Shown piece by piece: positions 12,358-25,710 of a stretch of 64,000 bases of DNA. Position 1 is the first letter of the stretch; each line of letters begins with the position of its first letter. A program made the translations under genes and the position numbers. The notes under the pieces were generated by a model that saw only the letters and a list, made by a program, of their open reading frames with translations, was not told where the DNA came from and did no database searches. Source of the stretch: Pelargonium tetragonum (Eukaryota > Streptophyta > Magnoliopsida > Geraniales > Geraniaceae); assembly GCA_036897445.1 (NCBI GenBank), contig JAYMTL010000085.1:1-64000 (forward strand). Reading direction: 5' to 3'.

Positions 12358-12560
12358 CTACTGCTTCTTCTTTCTTTTTGTAGCTAACTTATTTAGAGCT
12401 ATATTCCTTTCTGCATACCCTTCTTCTTATCTAAAGCTTCACACAGCTGATTTCTTACCTGTAATACCCTTTTCTGTATCTTATGAGCTGTACTACATAG
12501 GAGCTAGAACTGTACTTTTGCTGCTGTTGGTTGCCTATTGAAATGACTATAGTTGTATAT
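12358..12560 (-). pseudogene. Remnant of a Lys-rich C-terminal tail (unit 3a)
   Basis: The minus strand reads NIALNKLATKRKKKQ directly before a TAG at 12358-12360, with a charged, helix-prone stretch upstream (EEGYAERN). Length, charge and the distance to the following box agree with units A, B and 3b. No start codon or named domain is visible. It is likely the end of another copy of the same repeated coding family. Confidence 0.45.
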
Positions 12561-15500
12561 CTTATTGTAAAATTTAGAAGTAAGTAGTATATTCAGATCC
12601 TAGTCTTTTTTTAGTAAGATATAGATAATATATTTAGGTAGTTAATAAAAAAAATGAGTATCATTTCGGAGTGTAAGAGGAGTGTCCCTTAACAAGTCTT
12701 TCAAAAGCAGGCAGGGGAGTTCTTTCTTCCATTTTGGTTGTGTGCCATTAAGAAGTATAAAAATATCTTAGAGTTAGAGAGTAATAAGGCGTGGATTGGG
12801 GGACTCAAAACCTCATACTTCAGAAGTCGAAAGTAGAACTAAGAAAAAATTATAGCACAAGCGTCCTTTGTCTTAAGATAAAAACTAAACTCAGGAATAC
12901 TAATCCAAAATTTGAAGGGTTAAAAACTTTATAAAGAGTCGATATAGTTATACTGGGTTTCATTCCCCGGTGACCGAAGGCTCTCCTCTATCTTTTATAA
13001 AAAGTCCCGTTATAGAAACCTACGTACCTTCTTTTGGGCTAAATAGTAGTTTGTACTACCCCTTTTCAGGTTACGAGTATTTCAAAGCGGGTACAGAGAG
13101 AGATCCCGGCGGGTTTCTTGCTAAAAGGCATTTATAAATGAAATTGAAAAGTTACTTAATTATTGTAATAGCACTAACACCTACGCTAGGAAACCCGGGT
13201 TCGAACCTTTAATATCCTTGTAGACTAACCCATGCTTTAGGTCCTTACTCCGCGGTCATAATACCTTGTTCTTAACTGGAGACTTAAGGATTTCTAGCTT
13301 TTTCCTAAGTGATTTTTCTTGTTATCTTTTTTAAACTCCTTGCTGAAGACCTTAAGAGAGTTGTATCAAATGTGAATTGGACGACTTGAGCCCGCGACAC
13401 TCGAAAAAGACCAATATGATTAAAAAGAGTCACAAATTGTAGATATAGAGAAGCCAAACTCTAGTAAAAAGCACTTTAGTATAAAGGAAAGATTGTCGTA
13501 AGTACTGTAACAAAATTATCGTTAACTTTTAATATAGAGGATACCTGAGCTAGTCCTAAACCCGTTAAGAAAGAAAGATTCCTGCGTTCCACTTATCTAG
13601 GAGCGTTCCTAAATTCAGTATTGGCTTAGAATAAGATAAAGGGGTAGCACGAAGCTCCGAAGTTAAAGTATTATAAAAAGTACATCTCACAGTAATTCTG
13701 TAATAAAGTCTAATTTGAAACTTGAATGCACAATAACGCGATAACTCAATTATTTGGCCCAAGCGGGGAAGTTTGAATTCGGAAACCCGGAAGGAGGCCT
13801 CTTCCAAAAAAGAGTTATAGAGCAAAAGTCTTCCGTGTTCCTGAACTAAAAAAGGGAAGCCTGTAAATATGTTATAGTTTATCGCGATTTAGGAAACCTA
13901 ACCTTGACGTTTTTAGCGGATATGGCCCAAGAGTAGTTAAAGAAGAGGGCCCCACGAATTCCGTGAAATAGAAAAGCAAAATGATAGCCAAACTCTCTTT
14001 ATTAGTAATTTTAGTAAAAAGAGGTGCCGGTTCCTAGATATCCCCATACCCTCTTGGACCAGGAAAAGCAGTCGATAGAGGGTTATGGGTACTCGTTTAA
14101 TCAAGAGTCTAAAGACAGTAAAGGACTTCGGGGATATATAAATAAAGGTAACAAAGTCTATTATACACTAAAACTTAGTGAGTTTATCTTAATTTCTGCC
14201 TGGCAGTCATGAGTTATCCTAGTAAATTACCCAGCCCAGTACTATATAAAGAAGTAAATCCGGTATAAGTGCAAGAGCACCAGAGATATAAAAGGAAAAC
14301 TCTTTCTTGATTTAACTATAGCTTCCTATTCCGCAGAAAAATTTCTGGACCCAAAAAACCAAGAAATTCCAGAGTTGACTTAGCCAAGGAAATAAAGAGC
14401 GACCCTATTTTAACATAAAACCTGTAAATTCTTCTTCGTATTAGATCCGGGCTTCTCCTTTTAAATAAACTCTAAAAACTCAGAGCAAATCCTTTTGTTA
14501 TTTTCAGATTGAGCGTGGGGAAGCGTCCAAAAAAGGAAAGCTTGAGTTAACAAACTTACTCTTGCCTTAAGACTTTACTACTTGTAGTAGATTCTTTAAT
14601 AATAATAAATAGGCTTTTCCTATAGCTCCCAGGCTTTCTTTATTCTTTACTTGAGGTTACAAGACTTATCCTTGATTCACAAGGTTTCTTTTTTGAAAGG
14701 AAAAAAAGACTAAAGTTGTCTCACAAACAAAGCTTAAGACTTTACTGTAATTAATATTAATATAAGAAAAAGCTAGTAATAGTAGGATTAGTCAATATCT
14801 AAAAAAAAGTGTAGTCCAAGACAGTGAAAAGTATAAACACAGGGCGAGTTCCGTTGAATTGCATTTGCACAAGAGGGGTCCTCAGTCTAATGAACTAATG
14901 AAGTGAGTACTTATTACGTTGGTTTGTTACAAATAGGACTTTGATATATTATAAATAATTAAGGATGTCCCTTTACTAGCAGTAATTCGGCTATCAACAA
15001 ATTACCCAGACTCTTTCATTCCTATGTAAACTAAGGTTTTAGTGCATGAAGATACGTGGGTTCAAATCTAGCGGGCGTTAAAGTCTCAAGTTCCAAGAAA
15101 CTTAACTCAATAGGGTATGCGAAAGAGCTTATAAAAATTCCACTATAAAGAAAGAATTTTAATGGATCAAAAAGCTAGTGACTTTGTGTAAATTAACCCA
15201 TATCCGGGTACGACTAAGGCGCAACCCCCTTTCATGAGTTAAAGGCCTCTCTCGCTGAATTAAATTGTTGGTAACCCCTTGTCCGTAGATATTCCTTAAT
15301 ACTCAATTCCTCATCCAAAAAAACCATGCATTTACAAAAGAGAGGGATAGGCGTCCCACAGATAGGGCTTAAACTTTAGTACGCATACCTAATGTTGTAA
15401 GGTTTGTTTGAAAACTAAATGAAACTAAAATTCTTTAGTAAATATGCGCTAATATTTCAAATAAACGCCTTAGATCTAAGAGAAAGTTTTTTGATTTTTA

Positions 15501-18500
15501 TAATATGGTAGGGAATAACTGATATTAGTATCAAACTACACAGAAAGGAGCTGCGCTGACATAACTAAAAAGAATCTTCTATACTATATTAATTTTAACC
15601 TATGTTATTCAATTCGGTGAAGTAAATAAAGACAGATGCCCTTTCTCGCATGCATCACTCTTGCTTGCCCTTTTTGAAGCTTCCTACGTGCATAGGCCTG
15701 TGAGCTTTATATCTTGACAAAGGCTCCTTTCAGAATATCCTTGTTACCAAATTACGAGTTATACCTCTTCCGTTGTACCCCACTTAACTTTATAAGTAGT
15801 CTAATTTTTCACATTAGTAGGACCGCGTACCAAGGAAATACCAGCTCTCTCCTTTTGTGTTTTGAGCTATCACTTTAGTAAAGAAGCAAAATCTTCTTAA
15901 AATCCTATAGTTCTGGAACCTACTTAACTATTAGGAAAAGTGCTTTAAATAGAGTAATAATAAAGATTAGAGCTAGTATTTTGTTCTTTGATCGGGTATG
16001 TAAATGCAGCGGGGCCTTTAGTAGCAAAATAGTTCCTAGAGTTGGACTATGAGAGATTAGAAAATAAAGTTTATTTTCTATATTAGTAGTCCTCAATTCA
16101 TGATGGGAGATTCCGCAGTAGTATTTCTTTAATTGATATTCTGGTTTTTAGGATTTGTTAAGTAAATTGGGAGTTAGCTAATGTTTTTTTAGAGGAGATT
16201 AGGATGCTTATAATTATAAGGTTTAACAGGGAGTTTTTGTTAAACTTGGGACATACATTTTAACTGCACTCTAACATTCGAAAAAGTTATTTAGTAAAAA
16301 AGAGAAAGCTTTTACACATAAACCCTGAAAAAGCTTCGAAATTCATAACAAATTAGGATATATGGTCCTTGTTCATAAACTAAAAACGGTGATCTGTAAA
16401 GCTTTCATTCCTTTGTATCACTCCAGAAAGATTCTCAAAGAAGCTTGGTAGAAAGCTGCCAATACCAGAAAAAGAGTAATGGTTTATCTTTTCAAAACGG
16501 ACTACTAAAAGAGTATGGATTCGGAATTATTACTAAAGTGTTGAACTGCACAAGTAGAATCCTCGAGTATATTAAGAAAAAAAACTAAAGAAATTCAGTA
16601 TAAAACGCAACAAAGGATATCTAGCCTGAGTTCTAAATCTAAAGACGGGTTCTTAAATTAACATGTGTAGCTAAACAATAACAAAGAAATCAACAGACTA
16701 TGATAAGTGAATTGGGCTTAAAAAGAATATAGCATATAGTAATTGTACCGAGGGTTTCCTTTTTGTCACTTTCATTTGTACTGTACTTTTTGGAGTTTAT
16801 AAGTGACTTATAAAAGCAAGGCTCTTGTTGGGGTCTAAAAATCTAGTCAAAAAGTAAAGTAGCACTTCACCAGGAATTTTATAAATAAGGAAGTCTCTGT
16901 AAAGATTCCTAAACATCTGAAAACAGGGGGATTCCCTTTAGGTCCAATTGACTAAAACGCGTTCTGACTTAAATAGAAAATGAATTTGACCGTGTGAGCA
17001 GGATAGGATTCCTGGGGTAATTTAGAAGTTATTTAGTTAGGTTTCCCGCACCACGAGACTCGTACCTCTGTTAGTTTATTATAAGCGGGCGCGTTGCTAT
17101 TAATGTTTTTTCCTTTGTTAAACTACTCGAGTAACCAGAAATTATATCTCTTAAAAGAGTACTTTCGAACTAGTATAAGAAGTTCGTTACTGAAAATAAC
17201 AGCTATTATCGGCACACAAACTTCCCAAGGAATCCAGTAAAATTGTATAGAACTTAAAGGCAATCCTCTACTCGATACTAGAAGCAAAGATTTAATCTGG
17301 GCTTTTTTGGCTTGTTCTAGCCTTTAGTTTTATCCGTAACCCTTAAAAGTTCCAGACCCACTCTATTAAATTAAAGGGTGGCTTTTTCGGGGTTTTTGCA
17401 TCCATAACTTCTAAGAAGTGCGCGTGGCCTTATCTTATAAAACAAGAGGATTTTAGATTTCTTCTTATTTTGTATATTACAGATGCTTCCGAGATTTTAA
17501 AGTGGCTGCCAAAGTTTAGTTATTCCTATTTCGGCGAGGACTTCTTAGTTTACAAAGCAGGATTTTTTTAGTCCCCTTCTACCTCATTAGAGTTTATTAA
17601 CCCTTTACTAAAGAGAAGTTCTTTTATTTCTCATACGGAAGACTAACCTAAAAGTCTTTCATCCAGGAATCTTGTAGAAGTAACTCTCAAAGCAAACTTT
17701 GAGTATATGCCTAGGCCCGGCAACCCTTTAGTTACGTGCCCCTACAATTCTAAAAGAAATTTTTCTTAGATGAACCCCTGGGATACGCGAGGATCCCCGC
17801 ATAAAGTTTCTTTGATATAGAAGACAAGGACAAATTCTAAGTTTACTGAAAAATTTTTGGGGTTCATGAAGGTAGTTATAGTGTGATATCCTTATGCCGG
17901 GCTTAGGCTATGTCATTAGGTGGTAAAGTAGATTTCTAGTACTTAAAGACTATATCAAGTTAGCGTAGGGCCAAGCCTAGTAATTAGAGAATGCCGCGTA
18001 GAAAAGTAAGCATTAAGAAGGCCTTTGATTTACACCTTTCGTGGTTTATTACTAGAGATCTAATATGTATATAACTTGCGTCAAAAGGAGTTTTTAGGAA
18101 AAGTCGTGTAGAACTAAAGAACTTTATAAATTAGTTTTTGTTTATCCCTCGCAGAGATATGGATTTCTCGATAATCTAATAAAATAAGTTGCTCAAAAGA
18201 GTGCCTTGCTCAGGAGGAGCTACCGGGTATTTTTGGTTTTAGTGTTCCGCGTGAGGGAGTAGGCAAGTGCAGGTTATCCTTTTAAGAGAGTGCCTAATGC
18301 GGCAGCCTCCTTAATTTACTTAGATAGTTTCGACTTTCAGCACTCGGAGAAACCTAGCCCTAGTAAATAGCTTATGTCGACAGGAAGTTATATTCTAATG
18401 AGATGCAAACCAAGGCCCATGCAGAGCCAGGTACTTCCTAGAAGCCCAGAGTTATAATTCTAGGTAATAAGGGGTTTCCAATGGACCTAAAATTTTTATA

Positions 18501-21500
18501 TTAATGTTCGAGACTACGGGTAGAGAAAAAGAAACCTTTGTTCTAAGTTTTTATCTTCAGGGAGGATTAGATGCTTCGACCTTAACAGTTATTCTGTTTA
18601 TAAAGAGAGATACCCATACATACATTTTTCCTAGTGGGTTTTCTCTTATATTCATTAAGTCAGGAGCCCGGAATTACAGTAGTAAAACTTCCCTTGTTGA
18701 AAGAACTGCTAATTTAGACTTTATTCTATTTTATTATTTAATTTGGGAATCCCAATCACAAAGTTTTTTTTATAAAGCTCTCCTGTTTAGCCTATGTATG
18801 GGCCCCCTTACTTAAATATTCTCGGTGCTTTGCTGTACTCCTTTAGTTGGAAAAAGTTCTTGAAACTCAACGATAAGGTAACTAAAATCACTAGTAAGTA
18901 GCCTAAAAAGGGTATCAGCACGCAAAGCCAAACGCTACATCAATTATTTTAATAATGAAAAAAATTTATGACCTGTAACATCCATGGGTTTTTTATAAGA
19001 ATTCAGAGTACTTGGCTTTTTAAGGACTCCCTATTAATTCCTTTTAGTATACTACGAGTAGCAAATTCCCAGGCCTGATTATCCTCAGGAAACGCCTTTA
19101 CAATTACTTGACTCAAAAGCTAACTCTCAACAAGGCCCGCATTAGAGAATCCTTTTATTAAACATAAGTTTTGACTGGCGACTTTACTAAAGAATTTAGA
19201 TCCTTTTAGTTTTACACCTAGAGCTAAGATTGAAATAACCATCATATATGATATAAAAACATGGCACAAGTTCCTGTACAGGACTCTTTATGTCGTTGGA
19301 ATACAACTTCACAAACGAAGCTGGCAGTTTAGAATTAGAAATTTGTTGTCAATAGGACTGACTCATTATATCCCTATTATGTATATCCAGTAAGGAAGCT
19401 GGTGCCTAAAAATATGTAAAAGGCTTCCTATTTGTCCCGCGCTTACTTATTTATTTGACCAATCCCCCATTCTGAGTTATTTAATTCGGCTTAATTGTCA
19501 AAAACTTCTTTTTTATATTAAAGGCTTATGAGCAATTCACATCAGTAGGCATACCTATTTCCTTAACTAAATCCTAAAAACCCCTTGTAAAACCGATTCT
19601 AAAGTCATTTTCATCCACTAAAACATGACTAAGGACCCGCCCTTTTATATCTATAAAAAGAAAAGGAGTGCACTAATTAGATACTGTCCTCGTAAGGAAA
19701 CCCTCTGATAACTTAATTAAAAGAAATAAGTTTGGTAGCTCTGTTGATTAGAAAAGCTTACAAAAAAGAACGGACAAGGGAGAGTTTTTCGTGGATTAAG
19801 TATTTTATGACTTTTGGTCCTGCTAAATTCAATAGGAGACTCGGGTACCTCATTATAATATGTATCTAGAAAAAGTAAACTAGAAAAAAGGAAGATTTCA
19901 ATCAAAAAAAGCCTAAAACTATAAATAAAAGGGGACTTCTTTCAAGAACCTTGCCCAAGTTAAGAAATTCCATAAATTAGAAGTTTTCATTTCTTCCAGA
20001 AATCCCAGAATTCTTTTAATAAAGAATAAGAAGTAAGTAAAATAAATGGTAACTTTAAGATAAAAGTAATTTTAAAAGAAATTCTATAGGATTTGAACCC
20101 GGAATCCCCTAATAGCTTTCTAAAGTGCTTTAATTATCAGTTAGACGCGAGCATGTATCTACTAATTTAGTTACAATATTTTTGGGATAACATTGCACTA
20201 ATGGGGTTCTACTCGAATACCTGGGTTATAAAAAGGGACATCCTTGATAATTTACGTATTTCGTATAATTATGCTAGTAACAAAACAATAAAAGACAGCT
20301 AATAGCGCTTATAAAGATTAACCACAAGAAATTAGGCCCTTCTTTTGAAACAACAAGTTTTCCTTTAAAGAGCGACCACGTAACGTAGTAGGGAGTTATC
20401 ATGTAGTATACCAAAAAATAGTGAACTATAAAAACCCTATAAGAAAAGCAAGACTTTTTTAGAAATGAATTTTACGAAATAGAAGTCCTATTGCACAATA
20501 TTCCCGGGTTTCCTCAAAAAGTTAATAACGCAAGAATGATATAGACATTGACACGATGAGAGGGCTTCCCTTAGGGTAAGTAGAGCTCCCGAAAAGTCCA
20601 GATAAAGAGTATCTCAAAAGTTTAATCCCAGATACCTCTTTCGACAAAAACCCCCAGAAACAATGACATCTCACTAGCTAGATCCACAACACCCCTTTTT
20701 ATCTTTCTATCTACTTGTTAAAACGAAGCTCTAAGTTAGCCCCAGTTAGATTCATTTCTATGAATCTTGTTTCATAACTTCGAAAATACAAGATCGTACC
20801 TTTACAGTGTATACCCCTGTTTGTAGATAAACCAACAGCTAAAAAATGATTACTAGAACCGGGCTCTTTTTGTAGGCAATGTCCACGCGAATCCCCGGAG
20901 ATCCTAGCCTATCCTTATATACTTAAAATCTTAATAAGAACTCGAGCTACAGAATATTCTTAGGCACGCCAGAAAGCTTGCCTTTGCGTAATTTTGGGGC
21001 GAGTAATCGCTTATCCTACTCCTATACATACAGGAAGTGCCAAGAATTGAAAATTTTAAAAGGGTTCACATTTCACATATGTGTTATGCTATTTAGCAAA
21101 GTACATCCAACTTAATAGAACTACTATATACTAATGAGAAGAAATATCCTACTAAATTTAGAGAATTTGAGTGAGAAGCCTGCCACTGTAAGCAAAACTG
21201 AATATAAAGATAATAAAAGATGGAGTTTTCAAAAAGTAAGTTAACAAAGTTTGAAACTTTGAGGTAAAGTCTTTTGGTTGAACTAAACCCGCTGAGCTTT
21301 GCAGGGAAGCCTCTAGAGTAACTCACGATATAAGAGCCGCCTGCCGAAACATAAGAATGCCTAACTAAAAAAAAGTCTTAGATTAGAAAAGCGACTGGAG
21401 CAAAGATCTCAAATCAATATACTATATTGATAAGGTATTCTTAAAATTAAAAGCACCGAAAGGCACTTTTGAATCAAAAAAGGAGATCTTGTATTAGGAA

Positions 21501-24500
21501 AATTTTATGTTTAACAAGGGGGTATTACTTATTTTAATATTAAAGCGGTACGCTTAGTGTCCCTATGTAGGAAGCCTCCTTCAAAAATAAAACTTTGCTT
21601 ACTTTTTTATAGAAGTTTCATATAAGGTCCACCCGTAAGGAACTTAATTGTTGAAAGTTTATAGCTCTTTGCAAGTAACACTCTGGTACTAACTAGTTAT
21701 AAAACGTATCCTAAAAATTTTTGTATTATAATAGAAACCCTGTCAGGCCTAGCCGAATAGTAAGTTTTTCTTTACTTTTTCTGGTTACATTACACTTTTA
21801 ATTAATAGATAGCGTCTGGGATACTTGAAAGGACTTCTAAACTTTTAAATTAAAGGATTTTGAAGGGTTACTATTGTATTCTTAGATTCTCCAGCCAACT
21901 TTGTTATAGAAAATTTAGGGTTTAGCAAAAAAAACTATACACCTAATATACTTTTGTAGGACTATAGAATTAACTTTAGTTCGGTTAAGAGGATACCTAA
22001 TTTAGTGAAACACTCGTATTAAGTATACCTCCGACCCCATGCTCTCGACTAGACACGGGTTCCGTTCAAAGTTCCTGACTTTAACTCTTTATACAATGTA
22101 AGGGATTCTAGCCGGAGCAATTATACAAAAATGAGCATAAGTCGGTGTGAAATTTAAGTCAACCCTCTGTCAGAGAGGCGGAAGAGTAGGATATTAAGTA
22201 TCGGACTTACTTGGTAGTGAAACGGCTGCAGCCCCATAGTGCGTTCCTATTCTCTAGATTTTCTTACTTTCTTTTATTTTGTCCCTAATTTTCGAGTTGA
22301 TAAAAAACCCGTATACATAATACATAAGGGTCTTTGGTTTTTCTCTTTCGTCGAGAGTCCTATCAAAGTAGGGATAGGGCACTGCTGGATTCCAATGACA
22401 AAGAAACTCTTAGAACCCTCAAAGTATGTTGCCGGCGTGTACTAAAGCCAAAAGGGATATCTCCCATAGGTTTTGAGTTCTAGCAGAGCTTTTTGAATTA
22501 TCTTGTAAAATTCGCAAGTTAACCCCCCCTTATATATATGTGTCCAGATGGAACTAGAAATTTATAGGAATTTAGAAGATAAAAACCTAATCAGAATAAA
22601 CGTTAAAATAGAACCTTGCCATGCCCTCGAGATGCGCCCGTAATTTTCACTTTTTTAGGTTATTTACGGAGGCAATAATATTATAAACTTCCCCGGGTTT
22701 CACATCTCTGTTAAACAAGACTCCCTCTTTTTAAACTGTATATACAACACAGCTCCTATTACAAATTAAGTAAAGTCATTTATGAAAAAAAAAAGGAACT
22801 CCACATAAGAGTTGAATATAGAGGAAACTTACTCATTCCATTCAAGAGTGCTTTAGAGCAAAGTAAATACTTAAGACTTTTAGTCAATCTCAGTTTAGCG
22901 CATTTGCCGGACAATGTAAACCTCTCAGGGCGATTAAACTGCAGGAGTTTCCTTTAAAAGACTTTGCTTAAAAAGGGTGCCTTTAGTTAGCCTTGCCGCT
23001 ATAATAAAAATCGACCCAGTACTACGAGGTTTCAGTGACTAACTCTAGAATTTCGATCTTAATATTCAAGCTATAGCTATATTCGAGGGAAACTGGTTAA
23101 AAAAGGAGACTCCTACATTTTTTTGCCTGTCATTTTGCAGTGTTTGGTCAATATCAAAATAAGAAAGAGTTTTTCTTAGCTTAGCGTAAGGGGTATCCCA
23201 GCAATACATTAAAGTTTTTTCAAGTTACAAGAGAGAACATAGTGGGCCTAAGCGACCCTTCTTGAGAAGTAAATCGGCTAAGCAAGATTAACTCCATTTT
23301 CTTTTTTCTTTCCTGGTATTCTTGGGCTGAGCTACCCTAAAGGAATTCTCGAGTTTTTTGATTTAATGGGGGTCCTGCTGTATCCTTTTTTGTAGTGTAG
23401 TACAATTAAAGGCTTAGCTGAAACCCTAATATAGAATCTTGTATATTCATTCTCTGGCGAGACCCTAGGGAAAAAACATAAATAAAGTAGTTTAGCCCTT
23501 CTTTTGGCAAGGCACCCCATTATAAAAAAGATATTTTGCGCACCTAAAGAACTTGGAAAAAGTAAGTGAGCACTTTTTCTAACAGGATTAACTTAAATTG
23601 AGACATTTGTCGGTTTTTAAGTATAAAGGAGCCTGATATCCAAGATTTTAGCCGAAACATGAACATGTCTCATATAGCATAACTATTTCAGGACAACTAA
23701 AGAGGAAGACATATTCTGTGTCTTAAATTTATACTATTTAAGTTCTTTATATTATATCTGCACTCGATTCACAAAGCGATTTTTTTTTTCATATTTCTGG
23801 TATCGCCCCTAAATAATAGCGTAGGTCCTGGTAAACCCCTCCATGTGGTATGTAAGCAGGCCCACTTATGGATTCAACCTTGACTTTATTCGATTTAGGA
23901 TTAGAGTAACTTGATGACTAGTAGTTTTTTATCTCGTTCAAGGATTTCCTTTGGTGCTTTTCATTCTAAAAAAGGAAGCTCCAAGGGGCTCGCATCGGGT
24001 AAAATCCATTTCTTTTTAAGGCAGCCCTCCTGTTGTTTTAATATAGAAAAAAATAGAAAGATTTGGCCCTTTATCCCAAATTATTCGGTCAAATCAACTA
24101 GGTAGGGGTCGCATAAATTAGAGTCTTATTCCCCCAGAGCCTTACGCGAGGGCTTAGATAAATGCTTTTATATTGTTATCTCTCTCTCTGCAAGCCAATT
24201 CCTAGTATACCCTCCTGTGAGATAATACATAAAGTTGAACCCAGTTTTTTCTTTAGAAAGTCATTATCCATTCAAGGGAGCTTGTTATTTTGAACTAAGG
24301 ATGCCTTTCTTTACTAAACGTTTACCAGATGAATTTTATGGATTAGAAGTGTCCTTCCAACAATTGACTTTAAAATACTACAAAACTTTAAAGTTACCCA
24401 AGAATAAAGGAAAGTCTAGTAGATTGATTTTGGTGTGCCTAGGACTAGAGCTCCCTTAATTTTAAATAAAAACCCTACGCAATTATATAAATATATAAAG

Positions 24501-24860
24501 CTAAAATTCCGTATCTTATAGTCAAAATTCCTATAGAAACCCTTTAGTTTTACCGATAGTATTCTAGCTGTGCTCTTATTTTTAAGTGTCATCCTAAGGA
24601 CAATTCTTAATTTCTAGAGCTCTAAAGGGGACTCGGAGGGAAAAACCCTGTATATAAATAGAGTTCTATAGAGAGACATGAGAAAGAGCCCTACTATTTG
24701 AGGGTCTCTAAAAAGGGGGATTTGAACCAACGACATATGATCCACTTGACTCATGACGTACTTGTAAGAATCTAAGACTCAATAGGCATCTTTCACTCTT
24801 ATTAACTAATAGAATTGAGGATGAGAGATCTATATAAGCGATTTTGTTATCCTTAAAAGA
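12561..24860. other. AT-rich tract without genes
   Basis: This is 12.3 kb with no supported gene. Frames of 62-103 codons occur on both strands (for example 13565-13825 minus, 18504-18815 plus, 22239-22445 plus, 24235-24459 plus). They have compositions set by the base content, no domain motifs and mostly non-ATG starts. A 9-bp inverted repeat around a single base lies at 21413-21431. A tRNA-like T-arm near 20083-20170 was examined and rejected. Nothing else is evident. Confidence 0.6.
21413..21431. repeat. Perfect 9-bp inverted repeat
   Basis: ATCAATATA and TATATTGAT flank a single C. AT-rich palindromes of this size are expected a few times by chance in 64 kb at this composition. It is noted only for completeness. 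Confidence 0.5.
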
Positions 24861-25615
24861 ATGATAATACAAAAAGCAAGGGAAGATGGAAAAGAAAGAT
24901 ATATACCCTTAGAAACACTTTTGGTTGTTACCCAGGTTATACTGGTAGAACTCTCCCAGACAACCATTACGAATTCATTTACCAGGGTTAAAGGACAAAC
25001 CTCTATTCATTTCATTATAAGTACACAAATCGATATTAATTATAGTAATACCAAAAGGATTTCAATTGAAAAGCCAGAAACCCTGAGTTAGCCTATCCAG
25101 TAAATAGATATATAACAGTTTTATGCCCGCTTAGTAAAGAGTTTTTTATAGAATAGATTAGAGAGGGAGTTAGCTCTTCACTAGAACTAGATCGGAAAGC
25201 AAGGGACTACCAGAAAGCTAGACATTTAAGCTATTCCTTTCCTTAAAGTTATCCATTAAAGTAAATAAAGTTAAGCTTACTTTGAGCAAAGCTAATAGAT
25301 AAAAGAAGATTTGCTTTTTAAGTATAAAAATAAGATAGAATACCGGCTACTAACTATACCCTAACTAGAAGTATATTAGTACAATACTCTATAACTACTG
25401 TAAGGATAACAAAGGAGTATCCCTTAATAAAAACAAGACTACTCATACATTTAAGAATACATTAGCTACAAATAAGACAGGCTACAATAATACAGGAATA
25501 GCTATAATACTAACCCTAACTCTACTAATTTTATCCTAGCTCTAGTTCTAGTACAGCTGCAGAATCTAAGAACAAGTAAAAGCAATAGAAATACAAAGAA
25601 ATAGAAGAGAAGTAA
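24861..25615 (+). pseudogene. Remnant of the basic-tail coding family, longest copy (unit 25k)
   Basis: The first part is a 76-codon ATG-started frame at 24861-25091 (MIIQKAREDGKERYIPLET at its start) with more CpA/TpG than its surroundings. Then, at about 25181-25234, comes a charged helical segment (LELDRKARDYQKARHLSY) comparable to the coiled-coil-like stretch of unit A. Next is a block at 25482-25500 that matches 3761-3778 in reverse complement. A Ser-rich then Lys-rich tail (SSTAAESKNK) follows to a stop at 25613-25615. The conserved box begins 67 nt further on. The order helical segment, linker, basic tail, stop, box is the same as in unit A. Whether the 24861 frame belongs to the same gene is inferred from position only. 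Product unrecognised; broken. Confidence 0.45.
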
Positions 25616-25682
25616 GTAGAAGCTATGGGTATGGTATAATAGTGGATCTATACTCATTCAGAATCTATCCTAATACTACGCA

Positions 25683-25710
25683 TTACCTCCGGTAGCGCTT
25701 CAGTCGGTAA
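25683..25710 (+). repeat. Conserved 3' box, copy at 25.7 kb
   Basis: The plus strand, here the coding sense, reads TTACCTCC, ten variable bases, then CAGTCGGTAA. Both ends match copy A at 3473 exactly, including the complementary TTACC/GGTAA ends, while the spacers differ. It is 67 nt after the stop of the unit at 24861-25615. Confidence 0.65.

Noticed and set aside
18504-18815. 103-codon plus-strand open frame
   Set aside because: It has ATG and no stops, but no domain, hydrophobic-segment pattern or codon bias distinguishes it from chance. One frame of this length is expected in six frames of 64 kb.
20083-20170. Minus-strand tRNA-like sequence with a GGTTCAAATCC T-arm and ends pairing at five of seven positions
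   Set aside because: The D-arm and T-stem do not pair, the variable region would be very long, and the anticodon loop is ambiguous. T-loop-like words occur at about the chance rate in this window.
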